Positions 58,591 through 64,000 of a DNA stretch of 64,000 nt are shown here, one piece after another. The number at the start of each line of letters is the position of its first letter. Within the stretch, counting starts at the first letter, position 1. Below the pieces are notes generated by a model. It searched no databases. It saw only the letters and a list, made by a program, of their open reading frames with translations, and was not told the origin of the DNA. The DNA lies in assembly GCF_022489065.1 (NCBI RefSeq), contig NZ_JAKVTW010000008.1, positions 62,001-126,000 on the forward strand, read 5' to 3'. The stretch comes from Vreelandella neptunia (GTDB lineage: Bacteria > Pseudomonadota > Gammaproteobacteria > Pseudomonadales > Halomonadaceae). Both the position numbers and the translations under genes were made by a program.

Positions 58591-59856
58591 TTAACTCCTG
58601 GCAAAATTTTTATCAACGTATATTTCTTTTTCAAGCGATCTTACAATCAAATAGTCATTTTTAATAACTTCCGTATCGGTATGAGAAAGGACAACAAACC
58701 CAAGGTCTAAACTCGAAAACAAATCGCTAGTTGCATTCACTTCATCTCCTTCTTTAATATTTACACGCATATCAAAAAAACTATCTAACTTTTTCAATTT
58801 CTCCAATTTTTGCAATCCAAATATATAACAATCATTTTCACAAATAAAAAAAACAACTATCATCTGGCACTTTAAATCATATTTTTTATCTGATAATTCC
58901 CCATTAATATAAGATTGAACTATCCTCTCGATTTGGCTATCACCCACCGCTTTTTTTGAGTATTTTGGATGTCCTCCACCATGCGGTCTCGCACCAATTT
59001 CAATTAATTTAGGACCATCATCAGTCATCATTATTTCAATATGACTTACACCAAACATAATACCTAAAGCATCCAATACATTAGTTGCATAATTTATAAT
59101 TATTTCACAATCTTTAAAATCAAGCGATAACCAACGCATTGATTCATATATACCGATCACACCATTTATTTGAACTTTATTATATAAACAAATACTACAA
59201 ATTGAGTGTTTACCAGCATAAGTTATAACATCAACAGCATATTCTTTACCTGTTAAAAATTCTTGAATCATCAAACTAGTATTTTTTCTCCCCAGGCGAT
59301 TATTAACACCAATCATTTTATTAAATATAGCTTCCCAGCCAACTCCATTTTTAACTAATGTAACACTATCGGTACTAGCACTTGCGGGCGGTTTTATTAT
59401 TAAATCTTTACCTTGCAGTTTTTCGAAAACGATCCATTCATGTATTTCTGTTATTGAATTACTGCAAATCTGTTTCATATTAGGTAAATTTGCATTTGTT
59501 ATAGCCTTATTCATTTCACCCTTGTGCCATCTCGACATTGCTAATTCAGCAGAATTAGAACGGTCTGGTAAAATTTTGGGTGCAATCAATTCAGCAATTT
59601 TAACCCCACTTTCGCAGCCAGTCAGAATCGCAATTGGGTCGAATTTCCTTAATAAATGTATTAATTCGATTTCACTGTAAGAATCAAAGTAATATGTAAT
59701 GGCGTAATCATTTGGTATAAAAGATTTTGAATAAACATCAGGAGGTTTTTCAGAGCTCAAAACAGCTATAGGTTGTATATTATTTTTTTTTAGAATATCA
59801 GCATATAGCGCTCCGGAAGAGTAAGGGTCGACTATAATTATATATTTATCCTTCAT
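58591..59856 (-). CDS. ATP-grasp ligase (amino acid/peptide ligase type)
   Basis: 421 residues from the ATG at 59856 (TTGGAG upstream; TTG at 59871 less likely). N-terminal pre-ATP-grasp domain (IIVDPYSSGALYADIL), central ATP-binding part with LIIKPPASASTDSV (phosphate-binding Lys) and MIQEFLTGKEYAVDVITY, and the metal-binding end KLIEIGARPHGGGH. This is the L-amino-acid-ligase-like branch, which makes amide bonds with acyl-phosphate intermediates. It probably joins the N-nitroso amino acid to another amino or carboxylic acid. Substrates are not readable. It follows the Rieske gene by 27 bases. Confidence 0.88.
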   Translation of the reverse strand: MKDKYIIIVDPYSSGALYADILKKNNIQPIAVLSSEKPPDVYSKSFIPNDYAITYYFDSYSEIELIHLLRKFDPIAILTGCESGVKIAELIAPKILPDRSNSAELAMSRWHKGEMNKAITNANLPNMKQICSNSITEIHEWIVFEKLQGKDLIIKPPASASTDSVTLVKNGVGWEAIFNKMIGVNNRLGRKNTSLMIQEFLTGKEYAVDVITYAGKHSICSICLYNKVQINGVIGIYESMRWLSLDFKDCEIIINYATNVLDALGIMFGVSHIEIMMTDDGPKLIEIGARPHGGGHPKYSKKAVGDSQIERIVQSYINGELSDKKYDLKCQMIVVFFICENDCYIFGLQKLEKLKKLDSFFDMRVNIKEGDEVNATSDLFSSLDLGFVVLSHTDTEVIKNDYLIVRSLEKEIYVDKNFARS

Positions 59857-59883
59857 GTTAAAAATCTCCAAATTTGCAGTAAT

Positions 59884-60204
59884 TTAGGATAAAATTTTGA
59901 CAGGCCAAGGCACATCAAAAACTTGGTTATTAACCATTTTTAATATGCCTGTACTTGAAATATATACCGCACAGATATAATCGATTTTTTTTCTATTTCT
60001 AATTTTATGATCATGCCATGGACACCGGTCAACATTTTGCTCATCTTTATAGCATAAGTGGATAGGCCCACCTCTGTGTTTGCATTTATCATTGAATATT
60101 TCTATGCCTATTAAACTAATATCAATAATAGCGCGTTTACTTTCCGACGGCATTGTGATCAAAATTTTTGCAGGTCTATTTAAATTTAAATATTTCACGT
60201 CCAT
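59884..60204 (-). CDS. small Rieske [2Fe-2S] ferredoxin
   Basis: 106 residues from the ATG at 60204 (GGAGAT upstream). The cluster ligands are readable as CKH (Cys41, His43) and CPWH (Cys61, His64), the C-x-H...C-x-x-H spacing of Rieske proteins. There is no oxygenase catalytic domain, so it is an electron carrier. Its start overlaps the end of the diiron-cupin gene by 10 bases, which suggests coupled translation and that it feeds electrons to that enzyme or to the 2OG/other oxidases. No ferredoxin reductase is in the visible cluster. Confidence 0.88.
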   Translation of the reverse strand: MDVKYLNLNRPAKILITMPSESKRAIIDISLIGIEIFNDKCKHRGGPIHLCYKDEQNVDRCPWHDHKIRNRKKIDYICAVYISSTGILKMVNNQVFDVPWPVKILS

Positions 60205-61628
60205 TTTTTTATATCTCCAATACTGTATATTTCGTATTCGCAATTTTCAGAATTTATTAAAGCTCCATGAAGTCTATTGCGTTCAATAACAATACCATCA
60301 CCTTCTTTAAGTATGGTTGATTGCTTAAATCCATTAAGGAACTCCATTTCCCCAGACACAATATGGCATAGTTCGTCACCATCATGGCTATGGGTAATAG
60401 ATAATTCATTGATAGGCTCATCCAAAAATGCCATATCAATATTTCCTTTTTCAAACTGAGATTTTACTTTAGTAAAAATTTGATTATGTAATTCTTTATT
60501 ATTATCAGATTTGTCTTTCCATTGAATTTGTTTAACAAAATCTTCTTCTGCAATATTTCCAATAAATTTAGCTTGCTCGAATCCCTTTACAATTTCGCAA
60601 GCAGCGAAATCTCCATACTTTCTTATTGCAGGTAAAACTAAGCTCTCTAAAACCATTCGACTATGGTCCACATCAATATGGCAATGTTCATTAAAATACT
60701 TAACATCTAAATTTGGAATGGCTTGTTTTAATACTTTTTTCCAAACCTCGCAGCTTTTTATAAAGCTTGTTTCTGCTAAAAATATTGCACCTAGGTACTT
60801 AAAAAAATTACATTTATTACGTGTGATACAATTATAGTAATTCGCTAACAATAGGCTACCATTTAAATAGTATTGCCAATATTTATGCGGCTCTGGATCT
60901 AGATTTGCCGATATCATTGTTTGCTGGTATAAACTTGAATGTTTTTTCTCGTGTTCTCCATAGCCCAACTCGTCTATAATAACTTTAAATAAAGAAGATG
61001 CTAACTCGCCATAATTACCAGAAGTGTATCGTGCCATTGGGCTTGATTCTATTAGAAAATCTGGAGCTAGTTGAACAAGCCAATCTTTAGCTGCAGCTTC
61101 AGGATTTTTAGAATTCCTTATCGCTTCCGCTGATGGTAAATCTTTAATTTCGCTTGCTTCTTGTATAAACGACATGAAATATTTATAAACCGAAACTTCT
61201 GACCAATTTTGGGAAATTAAAATCTCTTTATCTAAAAAATCAAATAAATATTTTTCTAAAAAGGGCATTGCTAAATAAGCTTGAGCAGATTTTTCGCCGC
61301 TATATCTTTCTTTAAAGTCTTCAGGGTTGAATTTTGTTGTTGGTAACATTAAAAAATCTACTTCATTCATCGCAAATAAAATTCTATTTGCAGCAAAAAC
61401 CTTATATGTTTTAATTTCATCTAGATTCGCAGGAACTGAAAAATCTAAGAATTTAGCAATATGAGGCCTAATCCTTCTTCCATAAAAATCTTTTTCATAT
61501 CTGAATTCATTATCTGCAAATAAATATGAGCTACAATAACTAAGTATTGCGTCACGGCAAAGGTCGGTATTTTGACATGAAAAATCTTCAGTAATTCTAT
61601 TTTCTTTAATATTAAGTTTAGAGTTCAT
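60195..61628 (-). CDS. SznF-like N-hydroxylase/N-nitrosating enzyme (diiron haem-oxygenase-like domain + cupin)
   Basis: 477 residues (SznF about 471) with AAGGAGAGCG before the ATG. The central haem-oxygenase-like diiron domain carries Glu194, Glu220, His230, Glu286, His315, Asp319 and His322. From memory the SznF ligands are E189, E215, H225, E281, H311, D315 and H318, so all seven agree after a shift of 4-5. The C-terminal cupin carries His413, His415 and His454; SznF has H407, H409 and H448, again all matched (shift 6). In SznF the diiron site hydroxylates Nω-methyl-arginine twice and the cupin iron rearranges it to an N-nitrosourea. Upstream neighbour is a matching methyltransferase (11-base overlap). 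Function is inferred from this agreement. Confidence 0.88.
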   Translation of the reverse strand: MNSKLNIKENRITEDFSCQNTDLCRDAILSYCSSYLFADNEFRYEKDFYGRRIRPHIAKFLDFSVPANLDEIKTYKVFAANRILFAMNEVDFLMLPTTKFNPEDFKERYSGEKSAQAYLAMPFLEKYLFDFLDKEILISQNWSEVSVYKYFMSFIQEASEIKDLPSAEAIRNSKNPEAAAKDWLVQLAPDFLIESSPMARYTSGNYGELASSLFKVIIDELGYGEHEKKHSSLYQQTMISANLDPEPHKYWQYYLNGSLLLANYYNCITRNKCNFFKYLGAIFLAETSFIKSCEVWKKVLKQAIPNLDVKYFNEHCHIDVDHSRMVLESLVLPAIRKYGDFAACEIVKGFEQAKFIGNIAEEDFVKQIQWKDKSDNNKELHNQIFTKVKSQFEKGNIDMAFLDEPINELSITHSHDGDELCHIVSGEMEFLNGFKQSTILKEGDGIVIERNRLHGALINSENCEYEIYSIGDIKKWT

Positions 61629-62565
61629 TTCGCTCTCCTTGTATAGTTAGATCAACATAACCTAGCTCATTAATTTCAATCTGATAATGATTACCGGCGA
61701 CTAGTTCAATCGAGTGTAAAAATGGGTGAAATGCTTGATGCCAGTGACTATTATCTCTTACATCATTAGTTACAGAATGTTCACCAAATTTGGCATGGAA
61801 ATAAGTAATTAATCCATGGCAAATTCCACTTCTATAGGCTTTTATTTTAATTTTTCTACTTTGCCTAAAATCATTTTTATAATCGTATGAACCTATTTCA
61901 ACTATATCAGTTAAAGTTCTTGCTTTATAAGCATTATATTTAACCGGAAAATATGAAACAGTTGAGTATTGATTGATTAATTCTAAGTCTAAATTCGCAC
62001 CCATTTTTTCGTTATTAGCTATATTTTGTTCTTTGATATCTTGTGAATCAATCAAAAATCCATACTGCTTTATTATATCGGGTAAAATAACAGTTTTCTC
62101 AGTCATGATTTTTTTGATATCTACTGATACTTGTTCGTAGCCTTCCCCTATTATTCCGCATTCTAAAGTTTCGGTAAAAATCACATCAGGTGTTATTTTT
62201 AAAATTTTGCTATCTATCAAATCAGTACTGCTCATATTGAAGACAGTTATTTTACTTTCTAAGTTATTTTTTTTTATATTTTGCTCAGCAATATCACATA
62301 ATTGTTTATCCATTTCGCATGTATAAACATGTTCAGCTCCGCACTTAGCGAAATACATAGCAACTAAGCCCGCACCAGTACCAATTTCTAATACATTTTT
62401 GTTTTTTAAATTTAGTGATTTAATTGCGCTATAGATTGCTTCGTTCCTTGATTTATCATTCATCATAGCGTAATGCCATGCTGGGAATTTTCTTTTATTA
62501 TTATAGAGTAATTTCTTTTCATTTAAGTTTGAAGAATACCAGTCACTGCAGTTTGCTAATTTCAT
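61618..62565 (-). CDS. PRMT-like arginine N-methyltransferase (SznE type)
   Basis: 315 residues from the ATG at 62565 (GAGGT upstream). SAM motif I VLEIGTGAGLVAM at about residue 58, acidic CEMDKQL loop, and the double-E loop FTETLECGIIGEG with Glu132 and Glu141: the nine-residue spacing is that of protein arginine methyltransferases, which hold the guanidine group this way. SHWHQ at 273-277 corresponds to the THW loop. Small free-arginine methyltransferases of this type (SznE) make Nω-methyl-L-arginine for streptozotocin. It is directly followed by the SznF-like gene. A protein substrate is less likely given context. Confidence 0.87.
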   Translation of the reverse strand: MKLANCSDWYSSNLNEKKLLYNNKRKFPAWHYAMMNDKSRNEAIYSAIKSLNLKNKNVLEIGTGAGLVAMYFAKCGAEHVYTCEMDKQLCDIAEQNIKKNNLESKITVFNMSSTDLIDSKILKITPDVIFTETLECGIIGEGYEQVSVDIKKIMTEKTVILPDIIKQYGFLIDSQDIKEQNIANNEKMGANLDLELINQYSTVSYFPVKYNAYKARTLTDIVEIGSYDYKNDFRQSRKIKIKAYRSGICHGLITYFHAKFGEHSVTNDVRDNSHWHQAFHPFLHSIELVAGNHYQIEINELGYVDLTIQGERNEL

Positions 62566-62579
62566 AACAGACCTCACAT

Positions 62580-63284
62580 TTAGCTTGCATCATGGAATAT
62601 AATACCCAATGTGTACCTTTCTCCATCTTTAACTTCGCTTACGCCATGCCTCATTTTAACTTTGTAGCTTCCTTTCTTGCCATTAACAGGTCTTTCATTA
62701 ACAGCGAAAACAATTGCATCCCCCTTTTGCATACTTATTACGTTTGCTTTGCTTTGCATTCTTGGTCTTTGTTCTGTTAATACAAGTTCTCCACCCTCAT
62801 AGTCGTTGATGCTGTCTGCAAGCTGAATTACTACTTGAAAAGGAAAATAAATATCTCCATATAGATCTTGATGCAAACAATTAAAATCTCCTTTTTTATA
62901 TTTCAAAATTAGGGGAGTCGGCCTCTTTTGTCCGTTTTTATGGCATATTTCTAAAAATTGAGGATATGCTTCTGGAAAAAGCTCCTCTTTCCTCATTTTA
63001 ACTTGCCATACATTAGCTATATTCACGAGTTTTTCGTATAAATATTTTCTTGCTTTTTCAACTTCTTTCGGCAACGGATAATCTAAATATTTGTACTCGC
63101 CCTTTCCAAAATTATACCTTTCCATAACTATCTTATTTCTAAAATAAGAATCAACTTGGTATAGGTTTTTGATTTTATCGCATGTGTGTTTACTAAAAAT
63201 ATTTTTTATAACAAAAAAACCTTTCTCTTCCAGTCCAAGGTAAGCTTCATCCCAGTTTACTTCTATTTTTTTTTCTTTATTCAT
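62580..63284 (-). CDS. 2OG-Fe(II) oxygenase, PF09859 type
   Basis: 234 residues. Iron ligands His138 and Asp140 in NCLHQDLYGD and His213 in MRHGVSEV; Arg223 in ERYTLGIIFHDAS for 2-oxoglutarate. The strongly conserved GGELVLTEQRPRMQS and KGDAIVFAVNERPV mark the PF09859 family. Chromosomal members of unknown substrate occur near alkylation-repair genes as far as I recall. Here it could hydroxylate a pathway intermediate or help in damage repair. It lies 1 base behind the PLP-enzyme gene and 14 bases before the methyltransferase. Confidence 0.88.
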   Translation of the reverse strand: MNKEKKIEVNWDEAYLGLEEKGFFVIKNIFSKHTCDKIKNLYQVDSYFRNKIVMERYNFGKGEYKYLDYPLPKEVEKARKYLYEKLVNIANVWQVKMRKEELFPEAYPQFLEICHKNGQKRPTPLILKYKKGDFNCLHQDLYGDIYFPFQVVIQLADSINDYEGGELVLTEQRPRMQSKANVISMQKGDAIVFAVNERPVNGKKGSYKVKMRHGVSEVKDGERYTLGIIFHDAS

Positions 63285-63285
63285 A

Positions 63286-64000
63286 TTAAGTCTCTTCTGT
63301 AGTTAAATTATAAAGAGGTGTGCTTAAATATTTAAAACCTGTATCAGGAAATATAGTTACTACAATAGAATCTTCAGGCATTTTAGCAGCAATATTAAAT
63401 GCAGCCGCTAAATTAGCGCCGGATGATGGTCCTGCAAATATGGATTCTGTTTCGGATAGTTGTCTTGCCATAGACATAGCTTCTATGGTTGAAACTTGTT
63501 CAATTGAATTAGCTAAGCTTTCATTCCAATGCTGTACTATATAGCCAGCTCCCATACCTTCTATAGAATGTGAACCTGGCTCTCCGCCTGATAGTACAGC
63601 TGACTCTTTTGGTTCTACGGCAACGACATTGACATTTTTATTATATTTCCGAATTTCCGTTGAAATTCCTTTTAAAGAACCACACGTCCCCACACAGTGT
63701 ACTAGTGTATTTATACTTCCATTAGTTTGTTCCCATATTTCCTTACCTAAAATTTTATATCCTTCTAGCATATCGTAATTATTCATTTGATCTGGCCAGT
63801 ATATATTTGGCTGCAGACTCATTTTTCTTGCCATTTCAATCATTTCCGTAAATAATTTTTTATTTATGCCTCCATCATGGCTTGGGATCATTATTAACTC
63901 TGCTCCCATTGCCCTCATGTGGTTTAGTTTTTCTAAACTAAATGCATTAGAAGTAACTATTTTAATTTTATAATTTTTGACAGCACATACTTGAGCTAGT
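63286..64000 (-). CDS. cysteine-synthase-like PLP enzyme, C-terminal part (runs off right edge)
   Basis: The open frame continues to the window edge, so only the last ~237 residues are visible; the ATG at 63918 is internal, because upstream codons continue the family pattern (AVKNYKIKIVTSNAFS, then EKLNHMRAMGAELI). Fold type II PLP enzyme: phosphate-binding loop CVGTCGSLKGIS, and the C-terminal GPSSGANLAAAFN. The Lys that binds PLP is outside the window. Relatives make cysteine or, as in SbnA-type enzymes, a beta-substituted alanine for peptide-like natural products. The latter fits this cluster. GTCGS replaces the usual GTGGT. Confidence 0.85.
   Translation of the reverse strand, partial: LAQVCAVKNYKIKIVTSNAFSLEKLNHMRAMGAELIMIPSHDGGINKKLFTEMIEMARKMSLQPNIYWPDQMNNYDMLEGYKILGKEIWEQTNGSINTLVHCVGTCGSLKGISTEIRKYNKNVNVVAVEPKESAVLSGGEPGSHSIEGMGAGYIVQHWNESLANSIEQVSTIEAMSMARQLSETESIFAGPSSGANLAAAFNIAAKMPEDSIVVTIFPDTGFKYLSTPLYNLTTEET

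Larger units (their letters stand above)
56242..64000 (-). other. AT-rich foreign biosynthetic cluster, SznE/SznF type
   Basis: From about 56240 to the right edge the sequence is visibly much richer in A and T than the core genome, and codon use changes with it. Eight genes (nine with AlkB) all read leftwards with gaps of 1-30 bases or short overlaps, so they form one operon whose promoter is right of the window. The enzyme set (PLP enzyme, 2OG oxygenase, N-methyltransferase, diiron-cupin oxidase, Rieske ferredoxin, ATP-grasp ligase, hydrolase, peptidase) is that of a small-molecule pathway, not of core metabolism. No transporter or regulator is in the visible part. Confidence 0.8.

Noticed and set aside
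59884..60204. Rieske-type oxygenase
   Set aside because: Only the Rieske domain is present; there is no mononuclear iron catalytic domain.

Overview
The window reads as part of a moderately GC-rich gammaproteobacterial chromosome of the Halomonas/Vreelandella type. This is judged from gene content and protein style (nadB/sdhE, ihfB-lapA-lapB, prpBC-acnD-prpF-prpD, trp genes, cysB/cysH, cysTWA), not from a database search. Two blocks differ from this background: a tRNA-integrated mobile element at the left end and a strikingly AT-rich gene cluster at the right end. Both run off the window.

Left end (1-6813): an integrated element read entirely leftwards. It carries a tyrosine integrase, an unknown 281-aa protein, an AlpA-type regulator, a small unknown protein, a primase/VapE-type replication ATPase, an iteron-like non-coding stretch, a small terminase-like protein and the start of a large terminase subunit. 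It ends at a displaced 3' piece of a tRNA-Leu(UAA) gene (6755-6813). This layout suggests a phage satellite, possibly a capsid-forming phage-inducible island; capsid genes would lie left of the window.

Core (7099-55587): nadB, ygfX-like and sdhE; ihfB, lapA, lapB; pyrF; comEA; the methylcitrate operon with its GntR regulator; pabB; sulfur assimilation genes (cysH, cysB, trxA nearby, and later sbp-cysT-cysW-cysA); an AI-2E family permease; a SIMPL-domain protein; serS; a dicarboxylate/amino acid symporter; a DUF4202 protein; a YdiJ-like FAD/Fe-S dehydrogenase; an RND efflux pair; trpGDC and rpe-gph-trpE separated by a two-subunit NAD-dependent formate dehydrogenase and an orphan metal-binding lipoprotein-like SBP; and ndh.

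Right end (55614-64000): a tightly packed leftward operon, very AT-rich from about 56240 onward. In transcription order it encodes a cysteine-synthase-like PLP enzyme (cut by the window edge), a 2OG-Fe(II) oxygenase of the PF09859 type, a PRMT-like methyltransferase with a double-E loop, a 477-aa haem-oxygenase-like diiron oxidase fused to a cupin, a small Rieske ferredoxin, an ATP-grasp ligase, an alpha/beta hydrolase, an M20 dipeptidase and an AlkB-type dioxygenase. The fusion protein carries, at matching spacing, all diiron and cupin iron ligands that I recall for SznF, the N-nitrosourea-forming enzyme of streptozotocin biosynthesis, and it sits directly behind a SznE-like arginine methyltransferase. 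The best reading is a horizontally acquired pathway that turns arginine into an N-methyl-N-nitroso building block, joins it to another amino acid made with the PLP enzyme, and is accompanied by AlkB that could repair methylation damage. This is the most interesting system in the window; its product cannot be told from sequence alone.
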